The position numbers were made by a program, and so were the translations under genes. A stretch of DNA of 12,531 nucleotides from Methyloprofundus sp. (lineage in GTDB: Bacteria; Pseudomonadota; Gammaproteobacteria; Methylococcales; Methylomonadaceae), in contig JAUXBW010000025.1 in the NCBI GenBank assembly GCA_030619185.1, forward strand, positions 1 to 12,531, read 5' to 3'. Below are positions 6,400 through 12,531 of this stretch, piece after piece. The number at the start of each line of letters is the position of its first letter. The stretch's first letter is position 1. The notes under the pieces are model-generated. The model worked only from the letters and a program-made list of their open reading frames with translations. It made no database searches and was not told where the DNA came from.

Positions 6400-6438
6400 T
6401 ATTTAAGTAATCTCTAATATTCCTATGGATTCGAAATT

Positions 6439-6480
6439 CCGTACTATAAACAAGAGCTTCGAATATATTCGAAGCTACGG
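6439..6480. repeat. Palindromic REP-like sequence
   Basis: Positions 6455-6476 form a perfect 22-bp palindrome (AGCTTCGAAT-AT-ATTCGAAGCT). It is bracketed by CCGTA (6439-6443) and TACGG (6476-6480), with 11 extra bases (6444-6454) on the left side only. On the minus strand it reads GTAGCTTCGAAT onward, that is GTAG followed by a palindrome, the layout of RAYT-type REP sequences. It lies in the 250-bp gap upstream of proC, so it could also be an operator or a terminator. A single copy in the window cannot settle this. Confidence 0.6.
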
Positions 6481-6564
6481 ACATTCGGGTATAACTTTAT
6501 TTAAGATAAGGGCATTCTACCCGTTTATCAATCATTACATTTTCTTTTTCGTATTAACTCCATA

Positions 6565-6626
6565 GGATGTACTGAGGCATCAAGAGCACCGCTTGTTATT
6601 GATGCGCTTCATGCCTCAGCACATCC
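6565..6626. repeat. Hairpin downstream of the ABC permease operon
   Basis: Arms 6565-6587 and 6604-6626 pair over 23 bases with three mismatches (GGATGT, CTGAGGCAT and AAG blocks against CTT, ATGCCTCAG and ACATCC), around a 16-base loop. It starts 24 bp past the permease stop codon on the transcribed (minus) strand. It has no run of U after it, so it is not a classic intrinsic terminator. It may be a REP-like repeat that stabilises or ends the operon's mRNA. Confidence 0.65.
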
Positions 6627-6649
6627 GATATAAAGTCACTTTCCTTTTG

Positions 6650-9133
6650 CTACAACTCTCTTAACACTTGCATAGGCGATTGTTTAACCACGGATCGGGT
6701 TCCCCAGAAACCCGCCAGGCCGATAAAAAAGGCTGAAACTATTGGGAAAGCCAAACATAAAACCAGATTAACAGTAAAGTCCATTTTCAGTACCCAGTGA
6801 TATAAAGCATAAATAACCAGCTGTGCCATTAATATCGCTAATATGCCTGCCATAAACCCCAAAGCACTAAACTCGATCCATTGTATTTTTTGTAAAAAAC
6901 TCCGTTTAGCACCTAAAGTGCGCATTAAGACACCGCTATAAATTCGGCTATCCAGTGTTGTTTGTACCGCCGCGAACAACACTAAAAACCCTGCGCCTAA
7001 AGCAAAATATAATAAATAATTAATCGCAGCGGTCAGTTGGGTCAGGATGCGCTTTATCTGTTGTAATAATAAATCCACATCTAACACAGTCATGGCAGGA
7101 TAATTCTTAAGTAATCGATTCAATAAATCTTTTTTATCATCCGGTAAATAAAAACTAGTGATGTAGGTATGCGCAAACTGATCAATACTGCCCGGCGAAA
7201 ACATCATATAGAAATTTGGCTTCATGGTATCCCAATCGACATGTCGAATATTATCAACCTGCGCACTGATCTGTTGACTGCCTATAGTAAATGTTAGCTT
7301 ATCTCCTACCGTGACTTTAAGACTTTCTGCCAGCTTTTTCTCTATTGAAACCAGACCCGGTTGACGCTCAGACTGCCACTGCCCCGCAATAATTTTATTA
7401 TCCTTAGGGGCAGTTTTAGACCAGGTTAAACTAAGATCGCGATGGATCGCACGTTCACCCTGAGATTCTTTGGTGACTATCTGCTGTACCGGTATGCTAT
7501 TTATTTCAATCAGGCGACCTCGAACCACCGGATAAAACTGACTAATTTTTACCCCTTGTTGATTTAACTCCTGATCCAGAGTCTCTTTCTGATCGGCAAA
7601 AACATTCAAAGCAAAATGGTTAGGAGCCTGGTCTGGTAATTGCTTTTGCCAGTCATTAATTAAATCCGAACGCACTGTATAACTGAGTATGATAGCCAGC
7701 AAGGTAATGCTAAACGCCAAAATCTGTACTATATTCGATTGCCTGTTTTTAGATAAACCCTGTAAACCGAATCGCCAGCTTAAGTTCACATGCGCTAATA
7801 AAAAACGGCTCGCACTTAATAGTAAATAGACCAGCCCTGCCATAATTAATAAAGCCATTGTACAGGCACCGATAATGCTCAGCGTCAGTTTCAGGTCTCC
7901 CGTGTATTGCGTGATTAAAACGAATAATAAACTAAATGCCAAGCCATAAACTAGCCATGCGCTACTCGGTAATGGCACCAGGTCACGACGCAATATGCGC
8001 AGTGGCGATACTCGTTTTAAGCGCAATAATGGCGGCAAGGCAAAACCAAATAACACCACGATACCCATAATCATGCCAAATAAAACAGCCAGTACACTAG
8101 GAGCGGCTACTTTAGCAGGCAGTAATTCGCGCAGGGTATATAATAAAAATTCCTGGCTGATCCAGCCCAGTACGCAACCTATACTACTGGCACACAATCC
8201 AATCAATAAAAATTGCCATAGAAATAATTGCAACACTTGATTTTGTTTATACCCAAGACAGCGCATTATCGCCGTACTATTAAAATGACGTTCACTATAG
8301 CGCCGGGCAGCCATGGCAATCGCGACACCCGAAATTAAAATAACCACAATACTGGACAGGCCTAAATAGCGTTCTGCTTTTTGTAACGCTGAACCCAGTT
8401 TTGGCCGATCTTCATAAACATCCATGATACGTTGCGATGCATTTAACTGAGGTGTTAACCAGTGCTTAAAGTTCAAGATACTGGTTTCATCTCCGGCAAA
8501 TTGAAAGAAGCGATGTACATGACTACCGGGTTGCAATATCCGGGTTGCCGCCAAGTCTCCGGCGTTAATCATTACCCGGGGTGATAAACTATACAAGTCA
8601 CCGCGCTTATCCGGCTCATAACTAATGATCTGACTAATTAATAAAGCATGCTCTCCCACTCTGAGTTGATCACCTAGTTTTAATTTTAAGGCAGATAAAA
8701 TTCGTGCCTCTACCCAGGCTTCACCTTTATCAGGACCATGATAAACAGTTTGCTCCTCGGCATAGTTCTCCTGCCTTATTTTTAAATAGCCATACAAAGG
8801 ATAAAGGGCACTCACCGCTTTAACTCCTGCTAATAAAAATTCATCATTTTCCATTAATACACTGGAAAACTCGGTTGCCTGCGATTGCTTTAAACCCAGA
8901 TTATTAGCTTTTTGTATCACAGTATTGGCAATAAGATCCGGACTACTCAATACCAAATCGGCTGCAAGAAATTCAGCGGCCTGATAATTCATGGTCCGAT
9001 TCATTCGATTGGCAAATAAGCTAATCGCTGTTGAACTAGTTACTGCAAGAATCAAGGCCAGCATTAATAAAGTTAGTTCTCCCGATCGACTATCTCTACG
9101 TAGAAAACGTAGAGCCAAACGCAAATGACTCAT
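6650..9133 (-). CDS. ybbP: YbbP-type ABC transporter permease (FtsX/MacB family)
   Basis: 827 aa from the ATG at 9133, whose ATGA overlaps the ATPase stop codon. A GTG three codons upstream is possible but less likely. E. coli YbbP is ~800 aa. The first membrane helix is at ~19-41, then a large periplasmic domain to ~255. A first FtsX unit has helices near 259-279, 305-328 and 348-370 and ends SPLRILR. Extra helices lie near 395-440 and 468-490, then a second periplasmic domain. A second FtsX unit has helices near 700-722, 758-780 and 790-812 and ends SPMQVLREL. The duplicated FtsX layout is the YbbP hallmark and suggests a MacB-like mechanotransmitter that acts across the inner membrane on lipophilic or envelope substrates. 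Its partner ATPase is directly upstream and a tesA-type esterase is divergent. Confidence 0.88.
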   Translation of the reverse strand: MSHLRLALRFLRRDSRSGELTLLMLALILAVTSSTAISLFANRMNRTMNYQAAEFLAADLVLSSPDLIANTVIQKANNLGLKQSQATEFSSVLMENDEFLLAGVKAVSALYPLYGYLKIRQENYAEEQTVYHGPDKGEAWVEARILSALKLKLGDQLRVGEHALLISQIISYEPDKRGDLYSLSPRVMINAGDLAATRILQPGSHVHRFFQFAGDETSILNFKHWLTPQLNASQRIMDVYEDRPKLGSALQKAERYLGLSSIVVILISGVAIAMAARRYSERHFNSTAIMRCLGYKQNQVLQLFLWQFLLIGLCASSIGCVLGWISQEFLLYTLRELLPAKVAAPSVLAVLFGMIMGIVVLFGFALPPLLRLKRVSPLRILRRDLVPLPSSAWLVYGLAFSLLFVLITQYTGDLKLTLSIIGACTMALLIMAGLVYLLLSASRFLLAHVNLSWRFGLQGLSKNRQSNIVQILAFSITLLAIILSYTVRSDLINDWQKQLPDQAPNHFALNVFADQKETLDQELNQQGVKISQFYPVVRGRLIEINSIPVQQIVTKESQGERAIHRDLSLTWSKTAPKDNKIIAGQWQSERQPGLVSIEKKLAESLKVTVGDKLTFTIGSQQISAQVDNIRHVDWDTMKPNFYMMFSPGSIDQFAHTYITSFYLPDDKKDLLNRLLKNYPAMTVLDVDLLLQQIKRILTQLTAAINYLLYFALGAGFLVLFAAVQTTLDSRIYSGVLMRTLGAKRSFLQKIQWIEFSALGFMAGILAILMAQLVIYALYHWVLKMDFTVNLVLCLAFPIVSAFFIGLAGFWGTRSVVKQSPMQVLREL

Positions 9134-9819
9134 ACGATACACCCGGCTTTTAATTCAATAGTGCGTTCACAGTGCTGTGCCAGGCGCTGATCATGTGTCA
9201 CTAAAACCAGAGTCGTTTGATTTTCTTTGTTTAATTCAAACAGCAAATTAATAACCGTGTCGCCCGTTGTACTATCCAGGTTGCCGGTCGGCTCATCAGC
9301 AAATAAAATTTTCGGCCGAGTCACAAAGGCGCGTGCGAGTGCAACACGCTGTTGCTCCCCGCCTGATAATTGACTAGGAATATGCGTTAAGCGCTGGCTT
9401 AAGCCAACCCGATCCAGTAAATCACTGGCCAGTTGTTTTGCCTTTTTATCACCGACTAATTCCAGTGGTAACATGACATTTTCCAGCGCATTCAAATTGG
9501 GTAATAACTGAAAGGATTGAAACACAAAGCCAATATTCTGACTACGCATGGCCGCACGTCCATCTTCATCTAATTCATTGATGCATAGTCCTAATACTTC
9601 TATAGATCCTGAACTGGCAACATCCAGTCCGGCCAATAAGCTTAGTAAGGTCGATTTTCCCGAACCTGATGCACCCATAATCGCGACACTCTCGGCCGAC
9701 TTTATTTTCAGGTTAACTGATGACAAAATAGTTAAAGGTCCATTATGGCTACTGACTGTTTTACACAAGTTATTTACTGTTATGATGCTTGCGTGGTTTT
9801 TATCTATTTGGGAGTTCAT
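9130..9819 (-). CDS. ybbA: YbbA-type ABC transporter ATPase (LolD/MacB class)
   Basis: 229 aa from ATG at 9819-9817, a start that gives the short N-terminus typical of YbbA. A more upstream in-frame start at 9897 would run through the tesA signal peptide on the other strand. Walker [10 protein letters not shown] is at 49-57, the Q-loop Gln at 101 ([10 protein letters not shown]), the signature LSGGEQQR at 151-158, Walker B ILFADE at 171-176 with EPTGNLD, and the switch His at 209 (VTHDQ). All catalytic parts are present. It powers the permease encoded just downstream, with a 4-base ATGA overlap. Only one base separates its ATG from the divergent tesA ATG, so its promoter and leader must lie inside tesA. 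No Shine-Dalgarno is visible before this ATG. Confidence 0.9.
   Translation of the reverse strand: MNSQIDKNHASIITVNNLCKTVSSHNGPLTILSSVNLKIKSAESVAIMGASGSGKSTLLSLLAGLDVASSGSIEVLGLCINELDEDGRAAMRSQNIGFVFQSFQLLPNLNALENVMLPLELVGDKKAKQLASDLLDRVGLSQRLTHIPSQLSGGEQQRVALARAFVTRPKILFADEPTGNLDSTTGDTVINLLFELNKENQTTLVLVTHDQRLAQHCERTIELKAGCIV
9759..9786 (+). promoter_or_regulatory. Possible tesA promoter inside the ATPase gene
   Basis: TATGAT at 9781-9786 is a fair -10 box. TTTTAC (9759-9764, 16-base spacer) or TTTACA (9760-9765, 15-base spacer) could be the -35. It is 35 bp before the tesA ATG and within the 5' coding part of the divergent ATPase gene, where a tesA promoter would have to be. It rests on sequence match alone. 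Confidence 0.35.
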
Positions 9820-9820
9820 T

Positions 9821-10432
9821 ATGCTTAAATTTTTGTTAGTCGGGGTTGTGATATTTTTTTCAGGATTTTTTTCTACTCTGACACAGGCAAAGTCCATTAT
9901 TGTCCTGGGCGATAGTATCAGTGCCAGCTATGGAATTGAAATCCAACATGGCTGGGTGGCTTTACTAGAACAAAAATTAAAGGCCAGCCACCCTGATTAT
10001 ACAATGATCAACGCGAGTATTAGTGGCGATACTACCGCAGGCGGGTTGGCGCGTTTACCTAAACTACTCCAACAATATCAACCAGTAGTCTTGCTGCTAG
10101 AATTGGGGGCAAATGATGGTTTACGAGGTATGTCATTGAAAAACATGCAGAAAAATTTATCCAAAATTGTTAAGCAAGCCAAAGAATCAGGTGCTCAGGT
10201 GTTATTGCTGAGCATGCGTATTCCCAGTAATTATGGTAAACGCTATACCGATATGTTTTATAACAGTTTTCAAAAAGTAGCTGAAAAACATGAAATACCT
10301 GTTGTGCCTTTTATACTCAAGGATGTTGCTTTAGATAAATCACAAATGCAAAGTGATGGTCTACACCCCAATGCAAAAGCACAAGCCATCATAGCCAATC
10401 ATATTGCACCCTACTTACTAGCTATTTTATAG
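9821..10432 (+). CDS. tesA: TesA-type SGNH esterase / lysophospholipase
   Basis: 203 aa, periplasmic. I start it at ATG 9821, preceded by GGGAG (9810-9814) at 6 bases; longer in-frame starts would lie antisense to the ATPase gene. Residues 1-23 (MLKFLLVGVVIFFSGFF, then TQA) are a signal peptide cleaved before KSIIVLGD. All four SGNH blocks are present: GDSIS at 30-34 (nucleophile Ser32), SGDTTAGG at 68-75 (Gly69), GANDGLRG at 96-103 (Asn98), and DGLHPN at 179-184 (Asp179, His182). The family hydrolyses acyl-CoA, lysophospholipids and aryl esters. tesA divergent from ybbA-ybbP is also the E. coli arrangement, which suggests the transporter and esterase act on the same lipophilic compounds. Confidence 0.94.
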   Translation: MLKFLLVGVVIFFSGFFSTLTQAKSIIVLGDSISASYGIEIQHGWVALLEQKLKASHPDYTMINASISGDTTAGGLARLPKLLQQYQPVVLLLELGANDGLRGMSLKNMQKNLSKIVKQAKESGAQVLLLSMRIPSNYGKRYTDMFYNSFQKVAEKHEIPVVPFILKDVALDKSQMQSDGLHPNAKAQAIIANHIAPYLLAIL

Positions 10433-10441
10433 ATCAAGGCC

Positions 10442-10450
10442 TGTGGATAA
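10442..10450 (-). promoter_or_regulatory. DnaA box (perfect TTATCCACA)
   Basis: Reads TGTGGATAA on the plus strand, the exact complement of the high-affinity DnaA box. It starts 10 bases after the tesA stop codon. Confidence 0.7.
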
Positions 10451-10575
10451 GTCTGTTCGTTATGCTGAGTCAAAGATGTTGATATTTTGTATGCAAATAT
10501 CCACTTTCATTTTAAATACAGCTTGCTAACAAATAAAGCAAAACTTTTTAACAAACTTATTGATTAATTAACAAC

Positions 10576-10598
10576 CTGATTTTTAGCTTAAAAATCAG
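10576..10598. terminator. AT-rich hairpin, possible tesA terminator
   Basis: CTGATTTTTA and TAAAAATCAG form a 10-bp stem with a 3-base loop. It ends one base before the DnaA box at 10600. The stem is AT-rich and lacks a following T run, so termination is only a possibility; it could also be part of an origin fold. Confidence 0.3.
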
Positions 10599-10599
10599 C

Positions 10600-10608
10600 T
10601 TATCCACA
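10600..10608 (+). promoter_or_regulatory. DnaA box (perfect TTATCCACA)
   Basis: Exact consensus on the plus strand, 14 bases before the tandem TAA/TAG run at 10623-10637. Box plus trinucleotides resembles the unwinding module of bacterial origins described in Bacillus subtilis. Confidence 0.7.
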
Positions 10609-10622
10609 AGATATCAGTTAGC

Positions 10623-10637
10623 TAATAATAGTAATAA
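10623..10637 (+). repeat. Tandem trinucleotides TAA-TAA-TAG-TAA-TAA (DnaA-trio-like)
   Basis: Five uninterrupted trinucleotides fit the DnaA-trio consensus (5'-[T/A]A[G/A]-3' on this strand). The sequence TAATAATAGTAATAA is nearly the same as the run at 12440-12454 before dnaN, and both start 14 bases after a DnaA-box-like site. In AT-rich DNA such runs can also arise by chance. Confidence 0.45.
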
Positions 10638-10733
10638 GTTTTATATAAAGATATTCTTAATTATTACTAATAACGATGCTATTCTATACACAGAACTTCT
10701 GCAACTAATAATTTTCACAAGGTTTTACTTAAT

Positions 10734-12149
10734 ATGTCTGATCGAGAAAAAAAACATAACACTCTACACAAAGCTTTAGAAATCAATCTTGATAATTGTA
10801 AATATGGAACAATTGTTGAAATTGGAGCGGGGCAGGAAGTAGCCAGAAACTTTTTCCGTGCAGGTGGCGCTGCAGGTACCATAGCTAAAACCATGTCAGC
10901 TTATGATATGCAGGTGAGTGATGATATTTATGGTGCTGAAGAGACCCGAAGATATGTGACGCGTAATCGATTAATAAAAATGCTGGATAAAGAATATGCG
11001 GCTGTCACCGACTTACTGACACCTACACGCCCCAAAAATACAACTTTCTTTTCTTATGCGGCAACCGTCACAGCTAAAAGTTATTTACAAAAAAATGAGT
11101 GTCACGGCTGGATAGGAATTCGAGCCCAGCTTTACCCGAAAGCAGCACCCAGTAATATTATTTTACATGTACGCATGTTAGATAATGATGGCAGTGCGCA
11201 GCAAGAAGCTTTAGGAGTACTGGGGGTTAATTTAATTCATGCGGCTTTTAATTATTTTACCCAACCGAAAAAGATTATTGAAGCTCTGGTCGATGATCTT
11301 GAAGACTGTCGTATAGAAATAGATATGATTGACTTTTCAGGGCCTTATTTTGAAGAAACTGAAAATAGACTGATGAATCTACACCTGGTTCATCAGAACC
11401 TTACCCATGCCATTATGTTTGGCCCAGGGGGGGAAGTACAGGTGCCCAGTGAACTTTTATATAAAAAGAATATTTTGGTCATACGCGGTAACTTTACCCC
11501 CTTAACCAAAGTGCAACTGGATATGACCAAGTGCGGTCAGCAGCACTTTAATGAAATGGAAAATATTAATGCTGATAGAACCTTAGTCCTGGCTGAAATT
11601 ACCATGGCGAGTTTAACAGTCGGTGATGAAATTAATGATGCGGATTTTTTAGCACGAGTTGATATGCTTAATACGCAAGGCTATACGGTCATGATTTCCA
11701 ATTATTTGCGCTATTTCCGTTTACGCGCTTATTTTCGTCGTTATACTCAACTACAGATTGGCATGATTTTGGGTATTTCCAACCTGGAACTCATTTTTAA
11801 TGAAGAATACTATCATGGCTTAGAAGGAGGCATTTTAGAAGCTTTTGCCAAACTGTTTCCAGATAACACTCACTTGTATATTTATCCCTTTAAAAACCCG
11901 GAGCAGGATGAATTAATCACTGTTTATAATTTTCAGGCTCCAAAAAAGCTGCAGCATCTTTATAAGTATGTTCTGGAAAATAATTATTTGGTTGGTCTGG
12001 AAAATGTTGATGAAAGCGTTCTGCATATCAATCCAAATGAAGTGCTTGCCGATATTAAAAAAGGACGTGGAGATTGGGAAGATAAAGTACCGGAATCGAT
12101 TGCTGAAATGATTATAAATAAAAAATTATTGGGCTTTGTTGATAGATAG
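10734..12149 (+). CDS. Conserved 471-aa protein of unknown function
   Basis: From memory I recognise a widespread uncharacterised family seen in cyanobacteria and proteobacteria, but know no function for it. Homologues have carried labels such as nicotinate-nucleotide adenylyltransferase or TonB receptor. Neither is supported: no (H/T)xGH nucleotidyl-transfer motif, no signal peptide and no beta-barrel or membrane segment is visible. The most conserved-looking part is N-terminal: EIGAGQEVARNFF at 29-41 and GGAAGTIAKTMSAYDM at 44-59. Later blocks are ECHGWIGIRAQL, EALGVLGVNLIHAAF, RIEIDMIDFSGPYF, MISNYLRYFRLRAYFRRYT and YYHGLEGGILEAF. The protein looks cytosolic. AAGG lies 11 bases before the ATG. 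It stands alone between two DnaA-box regions, directly upstream of dnaN, where dnaA is usually found, yet it has no AAA+ Walker A and is not DnaA. Confidence 0.85.
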   Translation: MSDREKKHNTLHKALEINLDNCKYGTIVEIGAGQEVARNFFRAGGAAGTIAKTMSAYDMQVSDDIYGAEETRRYVTRNRLIKMLDKEYAAVTDLLTPTRPKNTTFFSYAATVTAKSYLQKNECHGWIGIRAQLYPKAAPSNIILHVRMLDNDGSAQQEALGVLGVNLIHAAFNYFTQPKKIIEALVDDLEDCRIEIDMIDFSGPYFEETENRLMNLHLVHQNLTHAIMFGPGGEVQVPSELLYKKNILVIRGNFTPLTKVQLDMTKCGQQHFNEMENINADRTLVLAEITMASLTVGDEINDADFLARVDMLNTQGYTVMISNYLRYFRLRAYFRRYTQLQIGMILGISNLELIFNEEYYHGLEGGILEAFAKLFPDNTHLYIYPFKNPEQDELITVYNFQAPKKLQHLYKYVLENNYLVGLENVDESVLHINPNEVLADIKKGRGDWEDKVPESIAEMIINKKLLGFVDR

Positions 12150-12258
12150 TACTGTAAAGCAGGCTTTAGGGAAGTAGTAAAAATAAACCATCCAATTTAT
12201 CACGATGCTGTTGAATGACAGGCGGTCAATGGTGGGCAAAAAAAACTGCCTACCCTTC

Positions 12259-12267
12259 TGTGCATAA
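12259..12267 (-). promoter_or_regulatory. DnaA box (TTATGCACA)
   Basis: Reads TGTGCATAA on the plus strand and fully matches the relaxed consensus TTWTNCACA. It is the best of at least five DnaA-like sites between the 471-aa gene and dnaN. Confidence 0.5.
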
Positions 12268-12439
12268 TCATGTGTTTTAATATCTGAGTCACTTGTGTGC
12301 ATTCTGTGTTTAATTTTTAAGCCCCCATTTAGCCACACTTTAACTACAGCATTCTTCAAACTTAGGCACAAAGTTAGAAACAAGGTAAAATACTGATTTT
12401 ATGATTATAAATCGACTTTTCAACAGATTAAAGTCTGCC

Positions 12440-12454
12440 TAATAGTAATAATAA
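12440..12454 (+). repeat. Tandem trinucleotides TAA-TAG-TAA-TAA-TAA (DnaA-trio-like)
   Basis: Five uninterrupted trinucleotides end 16 bp before the dnaN ATG. They start 14 bases after TTTTCAACA (12417-12425, 8 of 9 to TTWTNCACA), the same spacing as the box and run at 10600-10637. Confidence 0.45.
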
Positions 12455-12470
12455 AATAATATATTCTTTT

Positions 12471-12531
12471 ATGAAATTTATAATTAATAGAGAGCAAATA
12501 CTTGTTCCTCTACAGCAAATCGTCAATGTGA
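12471..12531 (+). CDS. dnaN: DNA polymerase III beta subunit (sliding clamp), 5' part only
   Basis: The first 20 codons (MKFIINREQILVPLQQ and onward) are present before the window ends. They match the start of DnaN, where MKF, a basic-acidic RE pair, a leucine and PLQQ are strongly conserved (E. coli begins MKFTVEREHLLKPLQQ). DnaN forms the ring-shaped clamp that holds the replicative polymerase on DNA. No Shine-Dalgarno is visible; the leader is almost pure A and T. dnaN normally follows dnaA, and here it follows a 321-bp AT-rich gap and an unrelated gene. The call rests on a short piece but a very distinctive one. Confidence 0.85.
   Translation, partial: MKFIINREQILVPLQQIVNV

Larger units (their letters stand above)
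10433..10733. other. AT-rich intergenic region with DnaA boxes: candidate replication origin A
   Basis: This 301-bp gap between tesA and the 471-aa gene has two perfect DnaA boxes facing each other (10442-10450 minus, 10600-10608 plus). Weaker sites are at 10498-10506 (ATATCCACT), 10478-10486 (minus, 7 of 9) and 10684-10692 (CTATACACA, one change from TTWTNCACA). A run of five TAA/TAG trinucleotides is at 10623-10637. TAGTAATAA at 10629-10637 is repeated inverted at 10661-10669. A GATATTT/AAATATC hairpin is at 10481-10501. Possible promoter elements for the next gene (TTAATT, then TGCTATTCT near 10677) lie at the right end. With dnaN 1.7 kb away, an origin is a reasonable reading; a DnaA-regulated promoter is the alternative. 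Confidence 0.5.
12150..12470. other. AT-rich intergenic region before dnaN: candidate replication origin B
   Basis: I see no convincing gene in these 321 bp. DnaA-box-like sites: TTATGCACA on the minus strand at 12259-12267 (matches TTWTNCACA), and one-mismatch sites at 12305-12313 (minus), 12329-12337 (TTAGCCACA), 12362-12370 (TTAGGCACA) and 12417-12425 (TTTTCAACA). A TAA/TAG run is at 12440-12454. Small hairpins occur at 12154-12167 (TAAAGC/GCTTTA) and 12234-12252 (GTGGGCA/TGCCTAC). The dnaN promoter should lie here, for example around TAAAAT (12386-12391) or TATAAAT (12405-12411), but no well-spaced -35 stands out. Confidence 0.5.

Noticed and set aside
9548..9820. Longer N-terminus for tesA
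   Set aside because: It would be antisense to the ATPase Walker A region. The ATG at 9821 has a Shine-Dalgarno and gives a proper signal peptide.
9820..9897. Longer N-terminus for the ATPase
   Set aside because: It would be antisense to the tesA signal peptide and adds 26 residues not usual for this family.
12126..12383. 85-codon minus-strand open frame between the 471-aa gene and dnaN
   Set aside because: No ribosome site, unremarkable composition, it overlaps the 3' end of the 471-aa gene and covers the DnaA-box region.
1..12531. CRISPR array, tRNA or rRNA genes, complete insertion sequence, prophage or defence genes
   Set aside because: No regular spaced direct repeats, no tRNA-like cloverleaf, no transposase, integrase or nuclease-like frame was found.

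Overview
The window looks like chromosomal DNA of a low-GC gammaproteobacterium. The gene pairs proC-yggT, DUF2782-thrB and a tesA-type esterase divergent from a YbbA/YbbP-type ABC transporter are gammaproteobacterial arrangements. The REP-like palindromes would fit a repeat-rich lineage such as the methanotrophs, but I cannot fix the order or genus.

Layout, left to right. 1-273: a ~165-bp, almost fully self-complementary hairpin element next to a short minus-strand coding fragment. 274-2790, plus strand: SixA-type histidine phosphatase, a small TM2 membrane protein, cobS and bluB. The last two overlap and make and use the lower ligand of cobalamin. 2806-2865: REP pair (REPIN). 2872-4614, minus strand: a small exported protein, homoserine kinase (thrB) and a DUF2782 protein. 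4760-4992, plus strand: the first ~21 codons of a type II NADH dehydrogenase, cut off by a second copy of the hairpin element. 4997-6399, minus strand: yggT and proC, overlapping by one base. 6439-6626: two more palindromes. 6650-9819, minus strand: ABC permease and ATPase, stop and start codons overlapping as ATGA. 9821-10432, plus strand: the divergent tesA lipase/esterase. 10433-10733: AT-rich DnaA-box region. 10734-12149: a 471-aa conserved protein of unknown function. 12150-12470: a second AT-rich region with DnaA-like boxes. 12471 to the end: the first 20 codons of dnaN (DNA polymerase III sliding clamp).

Two parts deserve attention. First, the right end has the architecture of a replication origin. 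Two intergenic regions hold DnaA boxes and tandem TAA/TAG trinucleotides of the DnaA-trio kind, and both flank the position just upstream of dnaN where dnaA usually sits. An unrelated 471-aa gene fills that position. The gene strand also flips at 9820, minus to the left and plus to the right, although the genes at 274-2790 are plus again. Second, the two hairpin elements share a central motif and nearly the same length, yet their arms differ in sequence while staying self-complementary in each copy, including three compensated base-pair changes. Both abut truncated coding sequence.
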